Source: Bacillus pinisoli (GTDB lineage: Bacteria > Bacillota > Bacilli > Bacillales > SA4). From it: DNA of 64,000 nucleotides. A program made the translations under genes and the position numbers. Below, in pieces: positions 36,557 to 45,170 of the stretch. Every line of letters begins with the position of its first letter. The first letter of the stretch is position 1. The notes beneath the pieces were generated by a model that worked only from the letters and a program-made list of their open reading frames with translations, was not told the origin of the DNA and ran no database searches. Where the stretch lies: NCBI RefSeq assembly GCF_023036475.1, contig NZ_JAJQKI010000010.1, forward strand, positions 1 through 64,000. The letters are read 5' to 3'.

Positions 36557-37813
36557 ATGAGATGGTTAAAAATACTGGGAAGCATACTAATGGTTGCAGC
36601 TTTCATTACACCCATGTATTCTACAAGTGCTGGAGCAGCAGTAGTGAATCAGGAAAAGGTACGTGTTTTAATTAGCTCAAAAAATGAGGCAGTAAAGAAA
36701 AATGTGAAGGCTGATTATGGAGTGCGTTGGGATTTTAAAGAAAAAGGATTCACTACAGAAGTAACAGAGAAGCAGTATATTGCCCTTCAAAAAAACAAAA
36801 ACCTAAAAGTTGAGCTGGTTGAACAATTAACTCTTGGTGCAAAACCAGGCACTGCAACTGGTACGAGAACGGTTGTGCCTAATGACCAAACACCATGGGG
36901 GATTGAGGCTATTTATGAAAATCCGACTATACAAACAACAACTGGAGGAAGTGGAGTAAAAGTTGCTGTTTTGGATACCGGAACAATTAATCATGTTGAT
37001 TTAACAAACAATTTAGAACAATGTAAAGACTTTACTCAGAGAAAATCAAGTCTTGTGTATAACTATTGTAACGATGGAAATGGTCATGGAACGCATGTAG
37101 CAGGTACTGTCCTAGCAGATGGTGGGTCTGACGGGCAAGGCGTTTACGGAGTTGCCCCAGAAGCAAAGTTATGGGCATACAAAGTATTAAGTGATCGCGG
37201 TTCTGGTTATTCAGACGATATTGCAGCTGCCATCACACATGCAGCAGATCAGTCCGTTGCGTTAGGTGTAGATGTTATTATCTCAATGTCGTTAGGTTCT
37301 AGCAGTAAGTCCTCTTTAATTGCTGATGCAGTAACATATGCTTACAATAAAGGTGTTTTAGTTATTGCGGCAGCAGGGAACAGTGGACCAAATGCTAATA
37401 CGATAGGTTATCCTGGTGCACTGGTTGATGCCGTTGCTGTTGCAGCTCTAGAAGATGTACAAGAAAATGGCACATACCGTGTAGCAGATTTCTCATCTAG
37501 AGGGAATCCAGATACAGATGGAGATTATGTCATTGTTGAACGAGATGTAGAAGTATCAGCACCTGGTCGTGCTATTGAATCTACATGGTATGATGGAGGC
37601 TATAATACAATTAGTGGTACATCAATGGCAACTCCACATGTCTCAGGTTTAGCCGCAAAGATTTGGGCACTAAATCCAAATCTGACAGCATCTCAACTAC
37701 GGACAGAACTTCAAACGAGAGCAAAAGCAAATGATATTCTAGGTGGTTCAGGTGCAGCGGCTGGTGATGATTATGCCTCTGGATTTGGATTCCCTACCGT
37801 TATTGCCCGTTAG
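36557..37813 (+). CDS. Secreted subtilisin-family serine protease
   Basis: A 418-residue exported S8 protease. Signal peptide: MRWLKILGSILMVAAFITPM up to about AGA at residue 28. Residues ~33-100 form an inhibitor-like propeptide. The catalytic triad is Asp140 (VAVLDTG), His177 (NGHGTHVAG) and Ser356 (SGTSMATPHVSG), with the oxyanion Asn in AAAGNSGPN. Mature length is about 300, a little longer than subtilisin, with inserts around KDFTQRKSS and YVIVERDVE. Two cysteines near residues 157 and 171 could form a disulfide. It has GGGAGAGGG before the ATG and its own terminator. Confidence 0.93.
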   Translation: MRWLKILGSILMVAAFITPMYSTSAGAAVVNQEKVRVLISSKNEAVKKNVKADYGVRWDFKEKGFTTEVTEKQYIALQKNKNLKVELVEQLTLGAKPGTATGTRTVVPNDQTPWGIEAIYENPTIQTTTGGSGVKVAVLDTGTINHVDLTNNLEQCKDFTQRKSSLVYNYCNDGNGHGTHVAGTVLADGGSDGQGVYGVAPEAKLWAYKVLSDRGSGYSDDIAAAITHAADQSVALGVDVIISMSLGSSSKSSLIADAVTYAYNKGVLVIAAAGNSGPNANTIGYPGALVDAVAVAALEDVQENGTYRVADFSSRGNPDTDGDYVIVERDVEVSAPGRAIESTWYDGGYNTISGTSMATPHVSGLAAKIWALNPNLTASQLRTELQTRAKANDILGGSGAAAGDDYASGFGFPTVIAR

Positions 37814-37848
37814 AAAGTTATCTACTAAGGACAAATATGAATTACTTA

Positions 37849-37878
37849 AAGCCTACTGGTCACTCAGTAGGTTTTTTC
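37849..37878 (+). terminator. Terminator after the subtilisin gene
   Basis: AAGCCTACTG and CAGTAGGTTT pair around GTCACT, with six T. Confidence 0.85.
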
Positions 37879-38080
37879 TTTTTAACCATTCATATATTAG
37901 GAAGAAATAATGAAAAATCAATCAAAAAAGTGTGTTGGATAACATTACCAGTATATAGCGGAAGTATTAGTAAACAAGGAATCTTATTATCTTGAAATTG
38001 AGTGGGAAGTTTTGGTTAATGAAAACCTCTTAGTAAGCTGATAGTTTAATAGGTGAGCAAAATACTAGGAGGTTTTATAG

Positions 38081-38680
38081 ATGAATTGGATGAAAAAACT
38101 AGCTATTGCTTCAACGCTGACTGCTACAATACTTTCTTTTAATGTCCATGCAGCAGATGCTACTACATCATCATACACCGTAAAAAGTGGCGATACCTTT
38201 ACAAGAATAAGTAATCATTATGGTGTGCCTATTGCAGCTATTCAAAAGATTAATAATAGAAACAACTTTATGCTTTATGCTGGTGAAAGAATTACGATTC
38301 CTAGCATACCAACAAGCTACGAAAGAAATCTGCTTGCGAGGTTAGTATACGCAGAAGCAAAGGGTGAACCGTATGCAGGCAAAGTAGCTGTAGCCACTGT
38401 TGTGTTAAACCGTGTTGATAGTAAACTATTCCCTAACTCTGTCCACGGTGTAATTACTGAGGTCTCTTCAGGTGGACATTATGCTTTTTCTCCTGTTGCA
38501 AATGGAACGATAAAACTTGCGGCTGATGCAGCGTCTAAAAAAGCTGTTGAAGAAGCTTTGATGTACCGTGGTCAAGGAAGTGGATCTTTATATTTTTATA
38601 ATCCTAAAACTGCACAAAGTGAATGGATTAAATCTAGACCGGTTACCATTAAAATAGGAAACCACGTATTTGCAAGATAA
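38081..38680 (+). CDS. LysM and SleB/CwlJ-type cell wall hydrolase
   Basis: A 199-residue exported protein: signal peptide MKKLAIASTLTATILSFNVHA, one LysM peptidoglycan-binding domain (SYTVKSGDTFTRISNHYG, residues ~31-76), and a hydrolase_2 domain with the catalytic Glu in LVYAEAKGEPYAGKVAVATV. The domain is that of spore cortex lytic enzymes SleB and CwlJ. Location after ykvS suggests the ykvT gene of B. subtilis, which has a similar make-up, but subtilisin and others intervene. TAGGAGG lies upstream of the ATG. Confidence 0.87.
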   Translation: MNWMKKLAIASTLTATILSFNVHAADATTSSYTVKSGDTFTRISNHYGVPIAAIQKINNRNNFMLYAGERITIPSIPTSYERNLLARLVYAEAKGEPYAGKVAVATVVLNRVDSKLFPNSVHGVITEVSSGGHYAFSPVANGTIKLAADAASKKAVEEALMYRGQGSGSLYFYNPKTAQSEWIKSRPVTIKIGNHVFAR

Positions 38681-38689
38681 TAAGTAGAG

Positions 38690-38720
38690 GAAGAGGAATG
38701 GTTAGCTATTCCTCTTCTTC
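38690..38720. terminator. Hairpin between the wall hydrolase gene and mgtE
   Basis: GAAGAGGAAT and ATTCCTCTTC form a perfect stem around GGTTAGCT; usable by both converging genes though T runs are weak. Confidence 0.65.
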
Positions 38721-38724
38721 GTTA

Positions 38725-40086
38725 CTACAATAAATACTTGATAAATAAAGTAGCAATTCCGAAATAGGTAACAAGAGAGAAAATATCATTGATCGTTGTA
38801 ATCAATGGGCCAGAAGCGACAGCTGGATCTATATTTAAACGATATAAGATAAGAGGTATGATCGTACCTGCTAACGTCCCAATAACGAGAGTAATAAAAA
38901 GTGAACTTCCGACCACAAGGCTTAGCACCATATTTCCGTCCTGCCATACATAAGCAATAACAGAAATTAACGCACTGCAAATGAGACCAATTAAGAAGCC
39001 CACTCCAAGCTCACGTGTAATAACCTTCCTAACGGCCTTTTGGTTTAATTCACGTGAAGCTAACCCTCTTACAATGACTGCTAATGATTGTGTTCCTGTG
39101 TTGCCTGTCATCCCTGCTATCATTGGCATAAAAAAAGCAAGTGCTACAACTTTTTCTAACGTATCTTCAAATCCGCTAATGATGCTGCCTGAAATAATTC
39201 CAATAAATAATAGTAATATAAGCCATGGTAACCTACGGTAGGCTGCGACCAGTGCCTTCGTATCAAAATCAATAGCTTTTCCTGTGGCTGATAGTTTTTC
39301 AATATCTTCATTTGCTTCATAGATGACGACATCAATAATGTCATCAAAGGTAATAATCCCTTTTAAAACGTGATCCTCGTCAACTACTGGAACAGCTAAG
39401 AAGTCATAGCGCTCAAAGAAAGTTGCAACTATCTCTTGGTCCATGTATACAGGAACAGATATAACACGTTCAAACATAATATCAGTTATCTTAGAATCAA
39501 TATCAGCAAGGATTAAATCACGATAAGATACAACTCCGACCAATTTCTTTTGTTCATCAATAATATAAATATAATTTATTGTTTCAGAGTACTCAGCAAA
39601 GATTTTTATCTTGTCAACGGTTTGTCTTACTGTAAAATGGTCCCGAATCCAGACAAATCGGTTTGTCATTAAGCGTCCTGCTGTTTCTGGGGGGTAACTC
39701 ATTAAATGTTGAACTGCCTCTGATTCCTCTTTTTTCATACCAGATAAAAGTTTTTGTATGAGTTCAGGTGATAAGACATCAAGTAAAGCGGCTAAATCGT
39801 CATTATCCATTTCATCTAATACTTTCCCTGATGTTTCAAATCCAAGTTTATGTAAGATTTCAAGTTGTAGATCATGATCTTCTAGCTCTTCAATTAGGTC
39901 TGCAATTTGATTTATAGATAAAAATGATAATAGCTGATTACGGTTTTCTTCTAGGAGAAGTCTGTATAAATTAGCAAAGTCGTATGGATGTAGTTCATCC
40001 AAGAGTCTTTGTATCTCTTCTTTTTTTCCGCCTTCTAAGAGTCTTAATAAGACAAAGCTAAATTCATTTTCGTTGTGATTGCTCAA
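38725..40086 (-). CDS. mgtE: Magnesium transporter MgtE
   Basis: A 453-residue Mg2+ channel. Domains in order: the acidic helical N domain (residues 1-130), two CBS domains (~135-255) that sense cytoplasmic Mg2+, a connecting helix, and five membrane helices (~285-450) with the pore motif MAGMTGNTGTQSLAV. Start is TTG at 40086, 7 bases after GGGGGAGGAGG. I looked for an M-box Mg2+ riboswitch in the ~230-base leader and did not recognise one, unlike B. subtilis mgtE; regulation may rely on the CBS/N domains. Confidence 0.94.
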   Translation of the reverse strand: MSNHNENEFSFVLLRLLEGGKKEEIQRLLDELHPYDFANLYRLLLEENRNQLLSFLSINQIADLIEELEDHDLQLEILHKLGFETSGKVLDEMDNDDLAALLDVLSPELIQKLLSGMKKEESEAVQHLMSYPPETAGRLMTNRFVWIRDHFTVRQTVDKIKIFAEYSETINYIYIIDEQKKLVGVVSYRDLILADIDSKITDIMFERVISVPVYMDQEIVATFFERYDFLAVPVVDEDHVLKGIITFDDIIDVVIYEANEDIEKLSATGKAIDFDTKALVAAYRRLPWLILLLFIGIISGSIISGFEDTLEKVVALAFFMPMIAGMTGNTGTQSLAVIVRGLASRELNQKAVRKVITRELGVGFLIGLICSALISVIAYVWQDGNMVLSLVVGSSLFITLVIGTLAGTIIPLILYRLNIDPAVASGPLITTINDIFSLVTYFGIATLFIKYLL

Positions 40087-40317
40087 GTAAAAGCCTCCTC
40101 CCCCAAAAAACTTCTATAAGTAAATGTAGATTAGCCATACATTCTTATTGTTGCGTTTCGTATGCTTTTCGATACCATAAAGGGAAACATGATAGGTGAC
40201 CGTAAATAGTCCACAACCTATTAGGAGAATATAAGAAAAGGATCTTTTAATCCGGATTTTGAAATCAGGTGAGCATCAATATATACGAAAAGAGTCTAAG
40301 TATAAAGGAGGTACAGT

Positions 40318-40674
40318 ATGACAAGCTTGTTTATGAAAGTTATCATTTGTCCACTAGTTGTGACTCTCTCTGCTTACATTCTTCCCAATGTCAATTTTAC
40401 CAATATGTTTCAACCTATTTTAATTGGGCTAACATTAGCGATAGCAGGTACTCTTATGGAATATTTATTCCTAAGAGAAGGAAGTGTATGGACTAGTACA
40501 TTTTTAGATTTTATCGCAGCAACTATCATTGTTTATGTGTTCCCTATATGGATGGATGGGGCAGTAGTGACATTTTTAGGGGCAATTGTTGTCGCATTAT
40601 TTTTGGCAGTTACAGAGCACTTTTCACACATATACTTGGTTAAAACAAATAAAACACAAAAGTCCTTTTTATAA
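40318..40674 (+). CDS. DUF2512 membrane protein, YndM-like
   Basis: A 118-residue membrane protein with four predicted helices spanning almost the whole length and a short basic tail. It matches the DUF2512/YndM family (opening MTSLFMKVIICPLVV, with PNVNFTNMFQPILIG). Function unknown. AAAGGAGG lies 7 bases before the ATG. Confidence 0.8.
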   Translation: MTSLFMKVIICPLVVTLSAYILPNVNFTNMFQPILIGLTLAIAGTLMEYLFLREGSVWTSTFLDFIAATIIVYVFPIWMDGAVVTFLGAIVVALFLAVTEHFSHIYLVKTNKTQKSFL

Positions 40675-40737
40675 TTTTTTGTAAACGACATCTATCTCCT
40701 TCAATGTGAATACCTTTTGTAAGAGGGGGGAGCCATA

Positions 40738-41508
40738 TTGAAGGATATTTTTGTTGAACAAAAAGATGGTTATGTTACCTTGTTTAATAAAGGGAATAGA
40801 ACATTTCCCTTTGTTGAGGTATTTTTAAATGGGAAGTATGTAGGTTTATATAAACTAGAAACAAATTCTAAACTCAGAGTACCACTAGATGAGGAACTTA
40901 AATCATATGTTTTATCTGGGTACTTACAGAATGACTTAGAAATAAGTCCCTTTTCTCACCGAATGAATATTAGTACGCCAGAGAACGAGAAACAGATTGA
41001 AAGTGACTATAGAGCAGGAGATATATTAGTTGCTTGTGACAATGTAGGTGGGCTTCCTTACGGTTATATGGGACACTCAGCATTGGTGGTGGACAAAGAA
41101 AATATAATTGAAGCGGTTATAAGTGATCCTATTGTTCGAAAAGCTCCCATATCAGACTTTACAAAATATCACCCTATGTATGCCCATTTTCGACCGAAAA
41201 ATCAAGAGATGGGTGAGAAAGCTGCGACCTATGCAGAGAAATATTTAAAAAAGTTTGAGGAATACAAAAAAGAAGGGCAAAGTAAGCCACTATTTTATTT
41301 CACGATTAGTACCCCGATCACCGATGAATGGAAATACATTTATTGTTCAAAGCTTGTCTGGTTGAGCTATCATTATGGTGCAAATTATTCATTTCCTGTT
41401 GACCATCTCTGGTTTTCTCCGGAAGATCTATATACCATCCTAAGTCGTTCAGATGAGTTTGAAGTTATGTATGTTCATCCTGATTTTCAGTTCTTTATTG
41501 ATATATAA
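40738..41508 (+). CDS. Permuted papain-fold (YiiX/NlpC-P60-like) protein
   Basis: A 256-residue protein. Residues 1-90 form a beta-rich N domain without signal peptide. From ~95 it reads YRAGDILVA, then GYMGHSALVVD (His) and, ~90 residues later, YIYCSKLVWLSYHYG (Cys). This order, His before Cys, is that of circularly permuted papain-fold hydrolases such as YiiX/YebB. Such enzymes cleave or modify amide or lipid bonds; the substrate is unknown. The start is TTG at 40738 after AGAGGGGGGAG. Confidence 0.75.
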   Translation: MKDIFVEQKDGYVTLFNKGNRTFPFVEVFLNGKYVGLYKLETNSKLRVPLDEELKSYVLSGYLQNDLEISPFSHRMNISTPENEKQIESDYRAGDILVACDNVGGLPYGYMGHSALVVDKENIIEAVISDPIVRKAPISDFTKYHPMYAHFRPKNQEMGEKAATYAEKYLKKFEEYKKEGQSKPLFYFTISTPITDEWKYIYCSKLVWLSYHYGANYSFPVDHLWFSPEDLYTILSRSDEFEVMYVHPDFQFFIDI

Positions 41509-41551
41509 TCTGTGTAAAGAGCTCTTGTCGAAAATATCTATATAATAAATG

Positions 41552-41582
41552 TAATCCCTTACTTTGCTAAGGGATTTTTTTT
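41552..41582 (+). terminator. Terminator after the papain-fold gene
   Basis: AATCCCTTA and TAAGGGATT pair around CTTTGC, followed by seven T. Confidence 0.85.
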
Positions 41583-41583
41583 A

Positions 41584-41801
41584 GGACTTTGTTAAAGAAC
41601 ATTGTGATAGTTACACAGTTGATAGAAGTGAAGGGATGCGAGACTCCTGCGGGATATCCCGCGAGACCCCACAGGTGAGAAGCGCCGAGGAGTGGGATTT
41701 TTCACGATAGTGAAAATATCCTTCATTTCCCGCCCGCGGAAAGCGAGCGTCCCGTAACGAAAATCAACAACCAATTATAACGAGCCTTTTTATAAGATTT
41801 A
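41584..41801. repeat. GC-rich Bacillus intergenic repeat
   Basis: A ~218-bp gene-free block whose centre (GACTCCTGCGGGATATCCCG; GAGACCCCACAGG; GCGCCGAGGAG; CCCGCCCGCGGAAAGCGAGC; GTCCCGTAACG) is far richer in G+C than its surroundings. I recall this core as a repeat common between genes in many Bacillaceae. The middle also has a hairpin ATTTTTCAC-gata-GTGAAAAT. Ends are AT-rich (GACTTTGTTAAAGAACATTG). Copy of the same family at 33762 lacks the core. Confidence 0.8.
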
Positions 41802-41903
41802 ACAGCCCCCTTTTGTCACTAAGTTGTCAACGCTGTATCGTTTTGGAAAAGGTTTAATAGACTATAATAATTGATAGATCTTATATAGATGGGGTGTTTA
41901 TGT

Positions 41904-42665
41904 TTGAAGATGAGATTACTAGTTATCTTTACAGGTGTATTGGTTTTGTTCATTAGTGCTTGTAATAACTCAACTAATAATGGCACAAATGTAAATCAAG
42001 AAACAGAAGTACCGAAGATTATAAATGTAGAAATAGAAATTGAGAAAAATCAGCTTGAAGTTGGTGAAACAGTAAAGGTCGATGCAATTGTTACGCAAGG
42101 TAATGAAGCTGTGGAAGATGCAAGTGATGTAAGCTTTGAAGTTTTTGAGAAAGACATCGATAGCGACCATGAAATGATTGTGGGAGAGCATACCGATAAT
42201 GGAATTTATACGATCCAAAAAACTTTTGAAAAAGAAGGAACTTACATTATTGTTGCACATGTTACGGCACGAGATCAGCATGCAATGCCGAGAACGGAGT
42301 TGAAAGTAGGAAATCCAGTTGCAAATGATCATGAAACAGAACATTCGCATGAGCATGATGGCCATACTGAGGGGAATTTAACCATTGATTTTAAACATGA
42401 TGAGCTAATCAGTGGGAAACCTATCTTACTTGATGCTCAGCCAGTGCTTGAAGGAAATCCAGTTGTTGACTCCATGGTGAAATTTGAAATTTGGGGAGAA
42501 CATGAGAGTAGGCATGAATTTATACAGGCGGAAGAAGTGCGAGATGGTGTATATCAATCGACTTTTCAGTTTGAAGAGGAAGGGACATACTTTGTAGTTG
42601 TTCATCTACAAAATGAGGAACTTCATGAACATATAGAACATGAATTGACTGTTAAATCTGAATAA
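41904..42665 (+). CDS. Lipoprotein with two YtkA/FixH-like domains
   Basis: A 253-residue membrane-anchored lipoprotein. The signal peptide ends in the lipobox FISAC (Cys near residue 20). Two homologous beta-sandwich YtkA-like domains follow (residues ~40-130 and ~155-250; both contain VSFEVF/VKFEIW and EGTYIIVAH/EGTYFVVVH). They are joined by a histidine-rich linker HETEHSHEHDGH that could bind metal. Family members occur with copper and cytochrome oxidase genes. TTG at 41904 has GGGGTG 7 bases upstream; ATG at 41910 is the alternative. Confidence 0.8.
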   Translation: MKMRLLVIFTGVLVLFISACNNSTNNGTNVNQETEVPKIINVEIEIEKNQLEVGETVKVDAIVTQGNEAVEDASDVSFEVFEKDIDSDHEMIVGEHTDNGIYTIQKTFEKEGTYIIVAHVTARDQHAMPRTELKVGNPVANDHETEHSHEHDGHTEGNLTIDFKHDELISGKPILLDAQPVLEGNPVVDSMVKFEIWGEHESRHEFIQAEEVRDGVYQSTFQFEEEGTYFVVVHLQNEELHEHIEHELTVKSE

Positions 42666-42666
42666 C

Positions 42667-42700
42667 AAAAACTTGGCGAGCTGCCAAGTTTTTCTTTTTT
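42667..42700 (+). terminator. Terminator after the YtkA-like gene
   Basis: AAAAACTTGGC and GCCAAGTTTTT pair around GAGCT; more T follows. Confidence 0.9.
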
Positions 42701-42811
42701 AAATCCGGCTTTGGGATTTTTACGTAAGCAACGAAAAAAGGCATTTAAAAAAAGCAAAAAGCACGTTATGATAGGTAGTAAAGTTAAATTAAGAGTTAGG
42801 AAGGAAAAATC

Positions 42812-43870
42812 ATGTCTTGTACACAATGCACTGATGTAAATATGTATGAAAATGAAGGCTTTATCATCATGTTTTCTAGGTTTCCAGAAATAATACGGGC
42901 AATCTTACCAGCGATTGATCCAACCAATATTCGTTCTAGTGAAGCAACTACATGTACCGTTGAATATCACTCTATTGAACAACTCCTCCAAACTTTTGAA
43001 GCCATTCACACAATTGTAGAAGAGCAGTTCGGTTCAAAAATAGAGTTATATACTTCAATTGAAGATAAACAGCAACAACAAGCTAGATTTCCACAAATGC
43101 TTCCATTTGCTGAAATCTATAGTCGAGTTAAACAACCAAAGCTATTTCATGTGATTAAAGAGTCATATTTTACAAATCATATTCAACCTATTATTTCGTT
43201 GAAAGACGATAAAATTGTAGGATATGAATTTTTACTACGTTCATCGCATCCTGAATTCCCTTTTACACCGTATGAACTTTTTACATTTTCTCAATCAGCG
43301 GGACTTCAGGCAATGCTTGATGGTAATGCAAGGAAACAGGCAATTAAATATGGATCAGAAAACTTAACAAAAGGTATGTTACGATTTATTAATTTTCTTC
43401 CGTCTTCCATTTATAATCCTAAGCATTGCTTACAGAGTACATTTGAAAATATTGAGAAGTACAATGTCGATCCAAGTGATCTCGTTTTTGAAGTCGTAGA
43501 AACGGAAAAGATACATGATGTTTCCCATCTACAAGCAATTTTTGAAGCATATAAACATGAGGGTATTAATGTTGCCTTAGATGATATCGGGGCAGGATAC
43601 TCAACCATTGAGTTATTAGAGGAGCTTCGTCCCAATTACGCAAAGATTGATCGTGAGTTAATTTCTTTCTGTGACCAGTCCACTGATAAACTAGACCGAT
43701 TAAAGAGAATAATTGAAGTTGCGAAGGCATATGATATCAAAACATTAGCAGAAGGAATTGAAAGAAGAGAAGAGCTAGAGTTATGTCGTGCTCTTGGGTA
43801 TGATTTTGCGCAAGGTTATTATATAGGGAAACCTAGTCCGAAACCATTAACACTAGTAGAACTGCCGTAA
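42812..43870 (+). CDS. EAL domain c-di-GMP phosphodiesterase
   Basis: A 352-residue soluble protein with an N-terminal ~110-residue region of unknown fold (with CTQC near the start) and a C-terminal EAL domain. The catalytic set looks complete: E-F-L-L-R for the ExLxR motif, NFLPSS (Asn), EVVETE (Glu), ALDDIGAGYS (paired Asp), AKIDREL (Lys), LAEGIE (Glu) and FAQGYYIG (Gln). It should hydrolyse c-di-GMP to pGpG. No GGDEF domain is attached. AGGAAGG lies upstream of the ATG and a terminator follows. Confidence 0.87.
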   Translation: MSCTQCTDVNMYENEGFIIMFSRFPEIIRAILPAIDPTNIRSSEATTCTVEYHSIEQLLQTFEAIHTIVEEQFGSKIELYTSIEDKQQQQARFPQMLPFAEIYSRVKQPKLFHVIKESYFTNHIQPIISLKDDKIVGYEFLLRSSHPEFPFTPYELFTFSQSAGLQAMLDGNARKQAIKYGSENLTKGMLRFINFLPSSIYNPKHCLQSTFENIEKYNVDPSDLVFEVVETEKIHDVSHLQAIFEAYKHEGINVALDDIGAGYSTIELLEELRPNYAKIDRELISFCDQSTDKLDRLKRIIEVAKAYDIKTLAEGIERREELELCRALGYDFAQGYYIGKPSPKPLTLVELP

Positions 43871-43888
43871 TTGGCAGTTCTATTTTTT
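43858..43888 (+). terminator. Terminator after the EAL gene
   Basis: AGAACTGCC and GGCAGTTCT form a perfect stem around GTAATT, followed by TATTTTTT. It spans the last codons of the EAL gene and the end of the next. Confidence 0.88.
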
Positions 43889-44551
43889 AAATGGGTTTTT
43901 CCATTCCATTAACAAACCGTAATGATGCGATTCTTCGTCTTCTAAGTAGTTGGGAATCACTTCAACAGGAGTTCTTCCACATTTAAGCAAGAATGTAATA
44001 ACGGGATCATATATTTCACCATCTACTACTCTCTGAACATAACCATCAATAGCTAAAGAATCCGCATATTTATGGTAACCAGGTATCCGTCCGCCACCTA
44101 AAAGCCGATCAAGATTTAAGGCGACTACTGTTTCATACATCGACTGCATCATCCATTTTCCTAAACCATACTTGCGGTATGTAGGTTTTATACATATATC
44201 TACTACATATAAGGAGTTTCCATTAGGATCATGGTTTTTAATGTATCCTGAGTCTGTAGCTTCATCCCATGTTTGATGAGAATCTCCATGTGTGTAGTGC
44301 TTCAGTAAGCCGGTCATAGATCCACACAACTCCCCGTCAATTTCCACACAAAGTGTCCCTTCTGGAAAAAAGCTAACGTGGTTATGTAATTGCTCTTTAT
44401 TCCACCACAATTCACTTGGAAACGGGGGAGGGAAGCTGGCTTTTTGAATATCAATTAAGGAATCAAAGTCATTCTCTGTATAATTTCGTATAATGGCTTT
44501 AACTGGTTTTTGTTGATTAAATACATATAATTCCTTATAGAATACACTCAA
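43880..44551 (-). CDS. GNAT family N-acetyltransferase
   Basis: A 223-residue acetyltransferase. The acetyl-CoA-binding motif A is VVDICIKPTYRKYGLGKWMMQ, with the Q/RxxGxG/A variant RKYGLGK; the N-terminal half has ENDFDSLIDIQKASFP. It is longer than a minimal GNAT, with a C-terminal region GGGRIPGYHKY typical of a group also found in amidase-linked acetyltransferases. Substrate unknown. The start is uncertain: TTG at 44551 fits AGGTGAT; GTG at 44560 is the alternative. Confidence 0.78.
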   Translation of the reverse strand: MSVFYKELYVFNQQKPVKAIIRNYTENDFDSLIDIQKASFPPPFPSELWWNKEQLHNHVSFFPEGTLCVEIDGELCGSMTGLLKHYTHGDSHQTWDEATDSGYIKNHDPNGNSLYVVDICIKPTYRKYGLGKWMMQSMYETVVALNLDRLLGGGRIPGYHKYADSLAIDGYVQRVVDGEIYDPVITFLLKCGRTPVEVIPNYLEDEESHHYGLLMEWKNPFKK

Positions 44552-44624
44552 ATTGATCACCTACTTTTTATAGATAATCTTAGTTAACAAAAAATATAGA
44601 GGAATTTCAAACTATTTGTCTGAA

Positions 44625-44804
44625 TTACTGAAAGAAATTCTCTATTAATTCTTCAATTATTTTAGGCTCAGGCGATTGTCCATGAAAGGTGAAGTCTAGC
44701 TCTTTAACAAATTGCCCCTCTTTATACACATGAACCGCTCCCTTTTGCTGCATTACACTGTATTCCGTTTCAAACATATAGCCATTTCTCTCTATAGCAC
44801 CCAA
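44625..44804 (-). CDS. Small protein of the DUF5370 (YbxH-like) family
   Basis: A 59-residue protein starting with TTG at 44804, 5 bases after GAGGTG. The start MGAIERNGYMFETEYSVMQ and KGAVHVYKEGQFVKELDF match, from memory, the DUF5370 family (B. subtilis YbxH-like), and it ends PKIIEELIENFFQ. Unknown function. The TTG start and small size make it easy to miss. It lies upstream of and co-directional with the GNAT gene, 73 bases away. Confidence 0.78.
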   Translation of the reverse strand: MGAIERNGYMFETEYSVMQQKGAVHVYKEGQFVKELDFTFHGQSPEPKIIEELIENFFQ

Positions 44805-45170
44805 GGTAACACCTCTATTTTTATATTTTTTCTTAATGTTGGTCGAACCTAGTGGAACTATTCATGTAATTGAATCGGATGTTGGTTTTTTCTAAAGATA
44901 TATATGCGAATAAAGAAAATGAATATTTAACAAATGTTTACAACAAAAATATGTAAACAATCTGAATGAACAACCGATAGTAAAAGTGTAGAAAGTTTCT
45001 TGTTTTCCCATATTCCCAAACAAGGCACATTTCTTCATAAATACCTTTTGCAATCAGGTCATCTGGTTGCTTTTTTTTATAGCTAAATAAAATACTACGT
45101 AATAAATTACATAGTGAAAAACCTCATTGGAAAACATAAATTTAGTAAAAAGATAAATGAGGTGTTAAAA
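44805..45170. other. Gene-free region with an orphan terminator
   Basis: 366 bases without a convincing gene. It contains TGTTTAC...GTAAACA (44935-44959), an inverted repeat, and a plus-strand terminator at 45050-45078 that has no upstream plus-strand gene. Confidence 0.55.
45050..45078 (+). terminator. Orphan intrinsic terminator
   Basis: GCAATCAG and CTGGTTGC pair (one G-U) around GTCAT, followed by eight T. No plus-strand gene lies within 1.1 kb upstream; it could end a small RNA. Confidence 0.75.

Noticed and set aside
40087..40317. M-box or other riboswitch before mgtE
   Set aside because: Read on the minus strand, none of the conserved M-box stretches could be found.
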